Below, in pieces: positions 1 through 6,996 of a stretch of DNA of 9,445 nt (within the stretch, counting starts at the first letter, position 1; every line of letters starts with the position of its first letter). The stretch comes from JACPLA01 sp035291905 (GTDB lineage Bacteria > Bacteroidota > Ignavibacteria > UBA10030): positions 1 through 9,445 of the forward strand of contig DATDRF010000173.1 in NCBI GenBank assembly GCA_035291905.1, in the 5' to 3' direction. The notes under the pieces were generated by a model that made no database searches, had not been told where the DNA came from, and saw only the letters and a program-made list of their open reading frames with translations. The position numbers were made by a program, and so were the translations under genes.

Positions 1-1
1 C

Positions 2-316
2 AACGATATCATGCGGTATCTCATGAAGAGCGGCTACCGGGTCTTTGCCGTGAATCCAAACCATAAGAGTGTACTCGAACAGCCGTGCTATGCAAGCCTG
101 AAAGAGGTACCTGAGCCGATCGATATTGTCGACGTGTTTCGCAGGTCCGAAGCCGTACCGGCGATTGTCCGCGATGCGCTCTCGGTAAAAGCGAAGGTTC
201 TCTGGCTGCAGTTGGGTGTTGTGAACAAAGAAGGGGCGGAGCTGGCGGAGAAAAACGGCATGCAGGTCATCATGGATCGTTGCATTGCAGTTGATCACCG
301 AAGGCTTATTCGCTAG
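2..316 (+). CDS. CoA-binding domain protein (YccU-like, CoA_binding_2), 5'-truncated
   Basis: This is the 3' part of a gene whose start lies upstream of the window. The frame is open from base 2 (residues N-D-I before the first visible Met) and gives 104 residues before the TAG at 314-316. The residues KSGYRVFAVNPNH, then PIDIVDVFRRSE, WLQLGVVNKEGAELAEKNG and the ending VIMDRCIAVDHRRL follow the order of the small Rossmann-like CoA_binding_2 proteins, which are usually about 135-145 residues. About 30-35 N-terminal residues, including the first strand and its nucleotide-binding loop, are therefore missing. The family is known for CoA binding but has no well-defined cellular role, so none is claimed. 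The Met at base 11 is an internal residue, not the start. A terminator follows 18 bases after the stop, which suggests this gene ends its own transcript and is separate from the outer-membrane protein gene downstream. Confidence 0.85.
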   Translation, partial: NDIMRYLMKSGYRVFAVNPNHKSVLEQPCYASLKEVPEPIDIVDVFRRSEAVPAIVRDALSVKAKVLWLQLGVVNKEGAELAEKNGMQVIMDRCIAVDHRRLIR

Positions 317-334
317 AAAGAAATAGCTCATGGC

Positions 335-370
335 AACCCCTTCCTTGTTCGAGGCAGGGGTTTTCTGTTC
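335..370 (+). terminator. Rho-independent terminator after the CoA-binding gene
   Basis: The left arm AACCCCT (335-341) pairs perfectly with AGGGGTT (356-362). Inside it, after one T/C mismatch, CCT (343-345) pairs with AGG (352-354) around a six-base loop. The right arm runs into a T-rich tract (361-370, TTTTCTGTTC). A GC-rich stem followed at once by T residues is the classical intrinsic terminator layout on the + strand. It lies in the 66-base gap between two genes in the same direction, so it should separate their transcripts. It leaves only about 12 bases before the next start codon, so any promoter for the next gene would have to overlap or precede the hairpin. Confidence 0.7.
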
Positions 371-382
371 AAAGAAGAGAAG

Positions 383-1681
383 ATGCAGAGGCTCATCCTC
401 CTTATACTGCCAACGTGGATGTGTGCTTCGCCGTTCTCCCAGCTGCAAGTGAATGACGACAGCTCCGTTTTGATTGTACACTCGATTCGTGTTACGGGGA
501 ACGAATCGACAAAGGACTACATCATTCTTCGCGAGATGTCCACCGGTATCGGTGACACCCTCAGTCTCGAGAAACTGGAGTACGACAAGAACAGGATCTA
601 CAGCCTGGGCCTTTTCAATCGGGTCGATATTGACTATGCCGCAAACGGGCCAAAGGCCGAGCTTATCGTTCGTGTTCACGAGCGATGGTACATCTATCCA
701 TTCCCTGTTCTGGGATTCAAATATCGGGACGTCAAAAAGTTCTATTACGGAGCCGGAGTTGCCCATTTCAATTTCCGGGGCCGCAATGAGCGATTGATCG
801 GAGAATTTGCCCTCGGGTACGATCGCTGGGTGCAGTTCAGTTATCAAAATCCCAAATTGACGGCGGGCGACGATATTTTCTTTCGAATTTCCGGTTTCTG
901 GTCCCGTGTCCAGAACCTCAATCCTGACCGTGGAACGTATAAACAGGAAACGATGGGTGGAACGATCACAGTGGGGAGACGATTTGGGCTCTACAGCCTG
1001 TTGACCGGAAGCCTGAGCTATGAGGCATGGAGAGTCTCGGATTTGGCAATCGGGAGAACGATTTCTCCCGACGGCAAGGATGAATTCCCTTCGCTGGGAA
1101 TCGGTTACACATTTGACACCCGCGACGTGAGGGAATATCCGCTGGACGGTGCTCTGATAACACTGCAGGCAACGAAGAACGGATTCAGCGGCGAGTCGGT
1201 GAACATTCTGCGGTACGGTTACGACGCCAGGGCATATGTTCCGGCGGCCGAAGGTGTAACCGTTGCCGGGAGGACGTACGGTCAGTTTGCCAGCGGGGGT
1301 CCTGTCCCGCCGTATCGGTACACGTATTTTGGACACGGAGAGCGGCTCCGCGGATATTTCGATACGATCATCGAAGGCGAGAATATTATCGGCGGAAACC
1401 TCGAGTTGCGAATCCCGATCCTGTCTCCCCGATATTATGTATTTGAATACGCTCCATTCCCGGAATTCAGCGTTTGGCGCTACGGGCTGTATGCCGGTCT
1501 CTTTGCCGACGCAGGCAAGACATGGTTTCGGAGCGAGGGACCCGGCGGGCGGCGCTGGTATTCGGGCTTCGGAGGCGGGTTGCATTTTCTCCTGCCATAC
1601 AGCATCATTGTTCGGACGGAATATGCGATAAGCCGCAGCGGGAACGGACAGTTCATACTCGACTTCGGAGCTTCATTCTGA
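383..1681 (+). CDS. Single-POTRA Omp85/BamA-superfamily outer-membrane protein
   Basis: This 432-residue protein belongs to the outer-membrane Omp85 (surface antigen D15) superfamily. Residues 1 to about 19 look like a short signal peptide (hydrophobic LILLILP core). Residues 32-99 form one POTRA-like unit: IRVTGNEST, then LSLEKLEYDKNRIYSLGLFNRVDIDY and a final strand ELIVRVHER. The rest alternates aromatic and glycine-rich strands as a beta barrel does. RLRGYF at 321-326 matches the conserved RGF/RGY motif of barrel loop 6, and the protein ends in Phe, as many barrels do. Canonical BamA has five POTRA domains and about 800 residues, so this is not BamA itself. Small Omp85 members are known, but their substrates mostly are not, so the role here (membrane insertion, secretion or other) is unknown. 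Cys14 lacks a lipobox. The purine-rich AAGAAGAGAAG before the ATG may serve as the ribosome site. The stop overlaps the rsmE start by one base (TGATG). Confidence 0.85.
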   Translation: MQRLILLILPTWMCASPFSQLQVNDDSSVLIVHSIRVTGNESTKDYIILREMSTGIGDTLSLEKLEYDKNRIYSLGLFNRVDIDYAANGPKAELIVRVHERWYIYPFPVLGFKYRDVKKFYYGAGVAHFNFRGRNERLIGEFALGYDRWVQFSYQNPKLTAGDDIFFRISGFWSRVQNLNPDRGTYKQETMGGTITVGRRFGLYSLLTGSLSYEAWRVSDLAIGRTISPDGKDEFPSLGIGYTFDTRDVREYPLDGALITLQATKNGFSGESVNILRYGYDARAYVPAAEGVTVAGRTYGQFASGGPVPPYRYTYFGHGERLRGYFDTIIEGENIIGGNLELRIPILSPRYYVFEYAPFPEFSVWRYGLYAGLFADAGKTWFRSEGPGGRRWYSGFGGGLHFLLPYSIIVRTEYAISRSGNGQFILDFGASF

Positions 1682-2397
1682 TGGATTACTTCTTTGCCGA
1701 TCCCGAAGAAATTGTTGAGGGTCATCTCTCGATCAAGGGTGACGAGTACCGGCATCTGAGCAGGGTCTTGAGAAAGAAAGCGGGGGACCATGTGATGGTG
1801 ACGGACGGGAAGGGGCGCATGTACGAGGCGATCATCCGATCATTGAGCCGAACCCACGCGGAATGCGCGGTTCTGCACACGTTCGAAAGATTGAACGAAC
1901 CGAGGATCGAAGTGACTCTGGCCATTTCCCCTCTGAAGAATCCCGCCAGACTTGATTTTGCCGTTGAGAAGGCCACAGAACTGGGTGTCTCAACCATTAT
2001 TCCGCTTGTTTGCGAACGGACGATCCGAAAACACGAGAAACATTTGCGTCTCCAGAAACTCGCGGCCGCAGCGATGAAGCAATGCGGCAGATGTGTTTTG
2101 CCGACCGTCTTCATCCTGACTCATTTTGACACCCTTGTGGCCAACTCCGGGCAATACCAGCTCAAGTTGATTCCGCACGAAAGGACAGAGCAGTCGCAAT
2201 TCATCGGATTGGTCATGAAGCACCATCCTGCGGTAAAGTCGGCTCTGATTCTCATCGGACCGGAGGGGGGATTCACGGAAGAGGAGATGAGACTGGCCGC
2301 GGACCACGGTTTTGTGGCAATCTCCCTGGGTCCGCGGAGGCTGCGATCCGAAACAGCGGCCATTTCGGCCCTGAGTTGGGTGGTGGGCGGATGGTAG
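1681..2397 (+). CDS. rsmE: 16S rRNA (uracil(1498)-N3)-methyltransferase RsmE
   Basis: This 238-residue protein is a SPOUT-class methyltransferase that, in the known family, uses S-adenosylmethionine to methylate N3 of U1498 in 16S rRNA within the assembled 30S subunit. Residues 1-70 form the PUA-like RNA-binding part (GDEYRHLSRVLRKKAGDHVMVTDGKG). The C-terminal knotted domain carries ISPLKNPARLDFAVEKATELGV (82-103), GPEGGF (193-198) and LGPRRLRSETAA (216-227), the signature segments of RsmE around the cofactor-binding knot. The length matches the usual 235-250. The ATG at 1681 was chosen because MDYFFADP is the typical N-terminus. The frame stays open upstream to 1474, but that extension lies inside the barrel gene and resembles nothing. 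GGAG at 1665-1668 is a possible though distant ribosome site, and the TGATG overlap suggests coupled translation. No functional link to the barrel protein is obvious; the pairing may be only transcriptional. Confidence 0.95.
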   Translation: MDYFFADPEEIVEGHLSIKGDEYRHLSRVLRKKAGDHVMVTDGKGRMYEAIIRSLSRTHAECAVLHTFERLNEPRIEVTLAISPLKNPARLDFAVEKATELGVSTIIPLVCERTIRKHEKHLRLQKLAAAAMKQCGRCVLPTVFILTHFDTLVANSGQYQLKLIPHERTEQSQFIGLVMKHHPAVKSALILIGPEGGFTEEEMRLAADHGFVAISLGPRRLRSETAAISALSWVVGGW

Positions 2398-2419
2398 AAC
2401 TACGAATGAAAGGTCTCTT

Positions 2420-3760
2420 GTGAAAATCATTATTGTCGGTGCCGGCGAGGTCGGCCTTTATCTTGCACAGCTTCTCTCCCAGGAGCACCACGACATTGTT
2501 GTGATGGATCAGAATGAGGAACCGCTTGCCCGTGTTCGCGAGGGTCTTGACGTTATGACCGTTCATGGAAGCGGAAGCCGGATGAGCGACTTGATAGAAG
2601 CAGGCGCGCGTGATGCAGAGATGCTGATTGCCGTCACCACACAGGATGAGGTGAATTTCATGGCGTGTTTCCTCGCTCATCGCGTTGGCACGAAAAAAAC
2701 CATTCTTCGCGTCGATGAGCCCGGTAACATCTTTGGAAATGGATATCTAAAGCCCGAGGAAATCGGGATCGATCTCGTCATCTCTCCGGACAGTCTTGCC
2801 GCTGCGGAGATCGTCCGCCTCATTCGCAGATCGGCAGCAACGGATGTTCTTGAGTTTGCAGACGGGCGAATTCAGATTCTCGGCCTCAGGATGGACAAAG
2901 AAAGTCCTTTGATCAACCGAAAGCTGAAGGACCTGACGAAAGAATACAAGGAATTACCTTTTCGGGCGGTTGCCATCAGCCGGGGCATTCGCACAATCAT
3001 CCCGACTGGAGAGGATGAATTCAAGAAGGGAGATCAGATCTTCGTTGTTGCGAAGACCGAGTTCGTACCGGAGATGCTGAAGCTGGTGGGGAAAGAATCG
3101 GTCAAATTCGAGAACGTCATGATTCTCGGAGGAAGCGGCATCGGCAGAAATGTTGCAGAAGCTCTCCAGGAAGAAATGTCGGTGAAGCTCATAGAGTCGA
3201 GCAACGAAATATCCCTCCAGTTAGCCGACAAGCTCGAAAAGACCATGGTCATTCGGGGAGAAGGGAAAGATATCGACCTTCTGGCGACCGAAGGAATCAT
3301 GGACATGGATGCATACATTGCGGTGACCAGGGACGAAGAGGACAATATCCTTTCGTGCCTCATGGCAAAGCATCTCGGTGTGCAGAAGGCGATTGCTCAC
3401 GTGGAGAAACTGGACTATATTCCCCTTGCCAATACCATCGGCATTGACGCGTTGGTGAACAAGAAACTCTCTGCAGCCAATGAGATCCTGAAGTTCGTCC
3501 GCAAAGGACAGATCGTCTCCGTTGCCACGCTTCACGGAGTGGATGCCGAAGTCATTGAAATGGTTGCGCAAAAAGGTTCAACCGTGACCAAGAAACCCCT
3601 GAAGGACCTGAAATTCCCCGATGGCGCAATTATCGGCTGTGTTATTCATGAGGGAAATGTCCTGATACCGACCGGTACATCCAAAATCAGCCCGCAGGAT
3701 CGGGTGGTCGTCTTTACTCTTCCCAACTCTCTCAGTGATGTCGAGAAGTTCTTCAGCTGA
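2420..3760 (+). CDS. trkA: Trk potassium uptake system NAD-binding regulatory subunit TrkA
   Basis: This 446-residue cytoplasmic protein is the gating ring subunit of a Trk-type K+ uptake system. It has the duplicated RCK layout. The first Rossmann unit runs from residue 1 to about 120, with the glycine motif GAGEVG (7-12) and acidic D30 at the end of the second strand, as expected for NAD binding. A TrkA_C domain covers about 145-222. A second Rossmann unit covers about 231-350, with GGSGIG (237-242) and E259. A second TrkA_C domain covers about 365-446 (DAEVIEMVAQKGSTV, GCVIHEGNVLIPTG). The length fits full-size TrkA (about 440-460) rather than the single-unit KtrA. Translation starts at GTG 2420: AAAGG at 2409-2413 sits 6 bases upstream and KIIIVGAGEVG is the normal N-terminus. 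It follows rsmE by 22 bases and precedes trkH by 3, so co-transcription with its channel partner is very likely. In the known family, NAD(H) and adenine nucleotides control channel opening. Confidence 0.96.
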   Translation: MKIIIVGAGEVGLYLAQLLSQEHHDIVVMDQNEEPLARVREGLDVMTVHGSGSRMSDLIEAGARDAEMLIAVTTQDEVNFMACFLAHRVGTKKTILRVDEPGNIFGNGYLKPEEIGIDLVISPDSLAAAEIVRLIRRSAATDVLEFADGRIQILGLRMDKESPLINRKLKDLTKEYKELPFRAVAISRGIRTIIPTGEDEFKKGDQIFVVAKTEFVPEMLKLVGKESVKFENVMILGGSGIGRNVAEALQEEMSVKLIESSNEISLQLADKLEKTMVIRGEGKDIDLLATEGIMDMDAYIAVTRDEEDNILSCLMAKHLGVQKAIAHVEKLDYIPLANTIGIDALVNKKLSAANEILKFVRKGQIVSVATLHGVDAEVIEMVAQKGSTVTKKPLKDLKFPDGAIIGCVIHEGNVLIPTGTSKISPQDRVVVFTLPNSLSDVEKFFS

Positions 3761-3763
3761 CCT

Positions 3764-5215
3764 ATGCGCATCATTCCGATACTGACAGTCCTCGGATTCC
3801 TTATCCTCGCTATCGGCCTCAGCATGCTCTCTGCGGTTGGAGTATCGGCCTATTATGATGAACCTGATTTCAAGCCGATTCTTTTTTCCGCATTGATTTC
3901 CATTGGAGTGGGGACTCTTCTCCTCGTGTTCCTGAAAAGGCTTGAGCAGGATGAGCTCCGTGCTCGGGAGGGATTCGCGATTGTCACGTTTGGATGGATT
4001 ATCGTTCCGCTGTTTGGAAGTCTCCCGTTTCTCCTTTCCGGCGCCATTCCCGATTTTACCGATGCATATTTTGAGACAATATCGGGATTTACCACGACCG
4101 GGGCTTCGATATTGACCGATGTCGAAAAGCTCTCACATGGGCTGTTGTTCTGGCGGTCAATGACACATTGGCTTGGCGGTATGGGGATCATTGTACTTTC
4201 TCTTGCAGTCTTGCCTTTGCTGGGTATCGGTGGGATGCAGCTCTTCAGGGCTGAAGTTGCAGGCCCCACCAAAGACAAGCTTACACCCCGTGTAGCGGAA
4301 ACGGCACGACTGCTCTGGGGGCTCTATGTCGTGATCACGGTGGCGGAGACAATAATGCTCACGGCGGGCGGCATGTCACTCTTCGATGCCGTGTGTCATT
4401 CATTTGCCACAATCGCTTCGGGCGGATTCTCGACGAAGAACGCAAGCATCGGCTACTACAATTCCGCCTATATTGACGCTGTTGTGACGTTTTTTATGTT
4501 CGTTGCCGGAACGAATTTTGCTCTTCACTATTCGGGCCTGCGCGGACGGCTCAAGGATTATTTCCGTGACAATGAATTCGTTTTCTTTCTCGTTTCATTC
4601 ATTGTTGCAGTAGTGATTGTGTCGGCCGTGACTGCCGGGAGCTCGTACGACGGCGACGTTTTGAGGGCCGTGAGGTATGCCACGTTCAATATCATGTCCG
4701 TCATGTCATGCACGGGATTTGCCACGGCTGACTTCGCCCTCTGGGTCCCCCTGGCGCAGGTCATTTTATTGTTCCTGATGTTCCCCGGTGCTTGCGCAGG
4801 ATCGACTGGGGGAGCGATGAAGAATGCCCGAGTTCTTTTGCTTCTCAAGGCGGCGGTCAACGAATTCTCGAAACTGATTCACCCGCAGGCCGTTGTGCCC
4901 GTCAGATACAACGGGAAAACTGTAGACCAGGATGTGCTTTTCACTGTCGCTGGGTTCATTATCCTTTACCTTGTGACATTTGCGACGGGTTCAATCCTTA
5001 TGACGGCGCTCGGTCTCGATATTGTCACCTCCCTCAGCGCCGTGGCAAGCTGTATGGCGAATTGCGGTCCCGGCCTCGGCTCTGTTGGCCCGATGGCAAA
5101 CTACGCTCATCTTCCTGATCTTGCGAAATGGGTTCTTGACGCGTGTATGCTGGTGGGAAGGCTTGAGATCTTTACGGTCTTTGTGCTCTTCAGCAGGTCG
5201 TTTTGGAGGAGCTAA
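3764..5215 (+). CDS. trkH: Trk potassium uptake system membrane subunit TrkH
   Basis: This 483-residue integral membrane protein is the K+-translocating channel that works with TrkA. It is built of four M1-P-M2 repeats, and all four pore loops are visible: TTTGAS (110-115), ATIASGGFST (215-224), MSCTGFATADF (314-324) and ANCGPGLGSVGP (432-443). The glycines at G113, G220, G318 and G435 are in the places expected for the selectivity filter. The small-residue segment GACAGSTGG (342-350) corresponds to the gate loop of the third repeat, and R466 in VGRLEIF (464-470) is the conserved arginine of the last helix. Extra N-terminal helices (6-28 and 38-57) and the length are as in TrkH rather than the shorter KtrB. 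The start is ATG 3764, three bases after the trkA stop, with no clear ribosome site, so it is probably translated by coupling to trkA. It is the last gene of the rightward block. Nothing essential appears to be missing. Confidence 0.96.
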   Translation: MRIIPILTVLGFLILAIGLSMLSAVGVSAYYDEPDFKPILFSALISIGVGTLLLVFLKRLEQDELRAREGFAIVTFGWIIVPLFGSLPFLLSGAIPDFTDAYFETISGFTTTGASILTDVEKLSHGLLFWRSMTHWLGGMGIIVLSLAVLPLLGIGGMQLFRAEVAGPTKDKLTPRVAETARLLWGLYVVITVAETIMLTAGGMSLFDAVCHSFATIASGGFSTKNASIGYYNSAYIDAVVTFFMFVAGTNFALHYSGLRGRLKDYFRDNEFVFFLVSFIVAVVIVSAVTAGSSYDGDVLRAVRYATFNIMSVMSCTGFATADFALWVPLAQVILLFLMFPGACAGSTGGAMKNARVLLLLKAAVNEFSKLIHPQAVVPVRYNGKTVDQDVLFTVAGFIILYLVTFATGSILMTALGLDIVTSLSAVASCMANCGPGLGSVGPMANYAHLPDLAKWVLDACMLVGRLEIFTVFVLFSRSFWRS

Positions 5216-5245
5216 GAGGGGGGATTCGAAAACGCTACGTGGGCT

Positions 5246-5313
5246 GAAGTCCGACATCTGCTGCGTGCGTCGGGAGCTGAGCTCCCGACGAAGCGAGGTT
5301 GATGTCGGACTTC
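5246..5313. repeat. Nested palindrome (REP/MITE-like hairpin) between convergent genes
   Basis: The outer arms GAAGTCCGACATC (5246-5258) and GATGTCGGACTTC (5301-5313) are 13-base perfect inverted repeats. Between them lies an independent perfect hairpin, CGTCGGGAGC (5268-5277), loop TGA, GCTCCCGACG (5281-5290). The short spacers 5259-5267 and 5291-5300 do not pair well, so the fold is a long stem, an internal loop and a second stem. The element fills most of the 108-base gap between trkH (+) and fchA (-), so it could end or stabilise transcripts from both sides. Neither side has a proper T tract directly after the stem (TGATTTA on the right; TTTT only about 15 bases beyond the left arm on the minus strand), so it is not a standard intrinsic terminator. 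The arrangement resembles dispersed REP or MITE palindromic units. No second copy occurs in this window. Confidence 0.7.
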
Positions 5314-5323
5314 TGATTTATGG

Positions 5324-5950
5324 CTAGCTGAGCACCGCTTGCACCCTCTGTCTGATCCTGTCAGAAACCGCCTCCACGTTGGTAAGAAGCGCCGAAACAA
5401 GCGTCGACGTTTCATCGACGAACGTCTTGTCCTTTAACGTCGCAAGATTGATCTGAACGTTCAGCGCAGCTCCCTCGCATCCCGCCTTCAGGATCAATCC
5501 TGCCACCCCCGCATCGGTAATTGAATTGACGTTTCCCCGTTCGGCAACCGTCGCCGCAATTCCCATCGCCTGTTCACACAACTTCATAACCTCGAGCGGA
5601 ACAAGTGTTGCCTGTTTTGTGGCTGTCTGAATCGCCTCGCTTCGGATCCGTTTCTCGTCATCCGTGGTCTTGGGAAGTGTGAATGCCTTCATAACCAGAT
5701 TGAACGCTTCCGTGTCCCGGTCAATGAGCCCGGTCAGCTTCGCCCGCAGTTCGTCGGCCTGACCGAGCGTTGCGAGCATCTCGTCCTGCACTCCTTCATA
5801 GTTCTTCTTTCCGATTGTCAGGCGGCATACCATTGCAGTGAGTGCGGAGCCAAGCGCCCCGCAGAGGGCGGAAACACTGCCTCCGCCGGGGGCGGGAGAA
5901 TTGGAGGAGACATCGTCAATGAATTCTGAGAGTATCTTTGAAGTAAGCAT
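5324..5950 (-). CDS. fchA: Formimidoyltetrahydrofolate cyclodeaminase FchA
   Basis: This 208-residue, largely helical cytoplasmic enzyme belongs to the FTCD_C family. It converts 5-formimino-tetrahydrofolate to 5,10-methenyl-tetrahydrofolate and releases ammonia. The family hallmarks are present: SPAPGGGSVSALCGALGSAL (18-37) near the N-terminus, then ERGNVNSITDAGVA (137-150) and EGAALNVQINL (159-169). Its length matches stand-alone cyclodeaminases, and the N-terminus MLTSKILSEFIDDVSS is typical. It is the last gene of the leftward block, 17 bases after ftcD, with a GGGA ribosome-site candidate 9 bases before the ATG. In animals the two activities are fused as bifunctional FTCD; here they are separate adjacent genes. 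Its neighbours indicate that it completes one-carbon recovery from histidine breakdown. A role in serine-cycle or purine-fermentation folate chemistry is known for relatives elsewhere but is not suggested by this context. Confidence 0.93.
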   Translation of the reverse strand: MLTSKILSEFIDDVSSNSPAPGGGSVSALCGALGSALTAMVCRLTIGKKNYEGVQDEMLATLGQADELRAKLTGLIDRDTEAFNLVMKAFTLPKTTDDEKRIRSEAIQTATKQATLVPLEVMKLCEQAMGIAATVAERGNVNSITDAGVAGLILKAGCEGAALNVQINLATLKDKTFVDETSTLVSALLTNVEAVSDRIRQRVQAVLS

Positions 5951-5967
5951 GAAGAATGTTCCCGGTA

Positions 5968-6996
5968 CTAGAGTGTGTATTCGATGATCTTTTTGGCCGG
6001 ATCGAACGGCTCAAGCTGGCTGAGGCCGAGACTCTGCACGGCGAGATCGACCATCGCCCGCTCCTCCTTCGGCTCGATTCCGTCCCGTTTTGCATAGTGC
6101 CTTCCTGCCATAAGGAGAGCCTTGAGCGGAGTAAGGCCGACGATTTCACTTCCCGTTGCTTCGGTTCCCAATGTCAGGGCCTCTTTCCGCACCTCCTCAA
6201 AAGCGATATGGGGAGGGGTCGTTTCATAATCAACGAGGTTGATCGAAACCTGAGCAATGTTGTGGCGCTCGAGAAATACTCCCATGGCCTTGACCGACTT
6301 CAATGATCCGGGAATTTTGACTGCATTTCCCTGTTCATTCTTCACGGTCTTTCCCGACTCGTCCTTCTTCGGCCTTCCGGCCTCCCTGATTCGGAGTGCG
6401 ATCTCATGTGCGATCTTTGAATCGGAAGTCTTGAGATTGACGTTGTAGGCAATCAAGAACTTACGAGCTCCCGTTACTGTTCCGCCGGATTTCTCGTTGA
6501 ACACTGAACCGAAGTCCGGCTTCCACTCGGGATCATTCAGCCTCTCCTTCAGGCCCTCATACTCTCCTTTACGGATGTCGGCAAGATTCTTTCTCTTGGG
6601 TGATGCGGCGGCGTACTCGTAAAGAAAGATCGGAATCTTCAGCTCTTTGGCGGCTCTTTCGCCGAATCTTCTTGCAAGCTGGATGCATTCCTCCATGCTC
6701 ACGCCGGAAACCGGGACAAAAGGCACGACATCGGTTGCGCCGAGCCGTGGGTGCTCGCCCTTGTGAAGCCGCATGTCGATGAGCGTTGCGGCGGTCTTTG
6801 TCGCCTGAAATGCCGCCTCAAGCACCGCATCGGGAGAGCCGACAAATGTCACAACGGTGCGGTTGTAGTCTTTGTCCGGCTCCACACCGAGGAGCTTTGC
6901 ACCCTTCGCGGCTTTGATGCTCTCCGCGATTGCGTCAATGATGTTCTGATTTCTCCCTTCGCTGAAATTCGGGACGCATTCAACGATAGTCTTCAT
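5968..6996 (-). CDS. ftcD: Glutamate formimidoyltransferase
   Basis: This 342-residue cytoplasmic enzyme transfers the formimino group from N-formimino-L-glutamate to tetrahydrofolate, giving glutamate and 5-formimino-tetrahydrofolate. The N-terminal subdomain begins MKTIVECVPNFSEGR (1-15). HKGEHPRLGATDVVPF (78-93) contains H82, the position of the catalytic histidine in the well-studied mammalian enzyme. The second subdomain carries GARKFLIAYNVNL (176-188) and QVSINLVDYETTPPH (249-263). A polar stretch at 208-230 (KKDESGKTVKNEQGNAVKIP) looks like a surface loop containing two similar eight-residue units, DESGKTVK and NEQGNAVK. Similar charged insertions occur in some bacterial relatives. The product is the transferase part only; the deaminase part is the next gene. 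Its ATG overlaps the hutI stop by four bases (ATGA at 6993-6996 read on the minus strand), with TGGA six bases upstream, so coupled translation is likely. Confidence 0.95.
   Translation of the reverse strand: MKTIVECVPNFSEGRNQNIIDAIAESIKAAKGAKLLGVEPDKDYNRTVVTFVGSPDAVLEAAFQATKTAATLIDMRLHKGEHPRLGATDVVPFVPVSGVSMEECIQLARRFGERAAKELKIPIFLYEYAAASPKRKNLADIRKGEYEGLKERLNDPEWKPDFGSVFNEKSGGTVTGARKFLIAYNVNLKTSDSKIAHEIALRIREAGRPKKDESGKTVKNEQGNAVKIPGSLKSVKAMGVFLERHNIAQVSINLVDYETTPPHIAFEEVRKEALTLGTEATGSEIVGLTPLKALLMAGRHYAKRDGIEPKEERAMVDLAVQSLGLSQLEPFDPAKKIIEYTL

Noticed and set aside
291..319. Sigma70-like pair TTGATC / TAGAAA with a 17-base spacer at the end of the CoA-binding gene
   Set aside because: Both boxes match the consensus only partly, and a strong terminator lies between them and the next gene.
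422..424. Cys14 of the Omp85 protein as a lipoprotein acylation site
   Set aside because: The preceding residues T-W-M do not fit a lipobox, and Omp85 barrels are not normally lipoproteins.
1474..1680. N-terminal extension of the rsmE frame by 69 residues
   Set aside because: The extension lies inside the barrel gene and is arginine-rich with no family resemblance; MDYFFADP at 1681 is a normal RsmE start.
2406..2423. Five-codon frame ATG to TGA overlapping the trkA GTG start
   Set aside because: It is too short to judge; its ATG lies next to the ribosome site of trkA and nothing suggests it is translated.
1990..2680. Minus-strand open frames 1990-2430 and 2273-2680 opposite rsmE and trkA
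   Set aside because: They are shadow frames overlapping each other and two well-supported genes, with no recognisable domain.
5216..5323. CRISPR or tRNA-like structure in the trkH-fchA gap
   Set aside because: There is only one palindromic unit without repeated spacers, and no cloverleaf or T-loop sequence.
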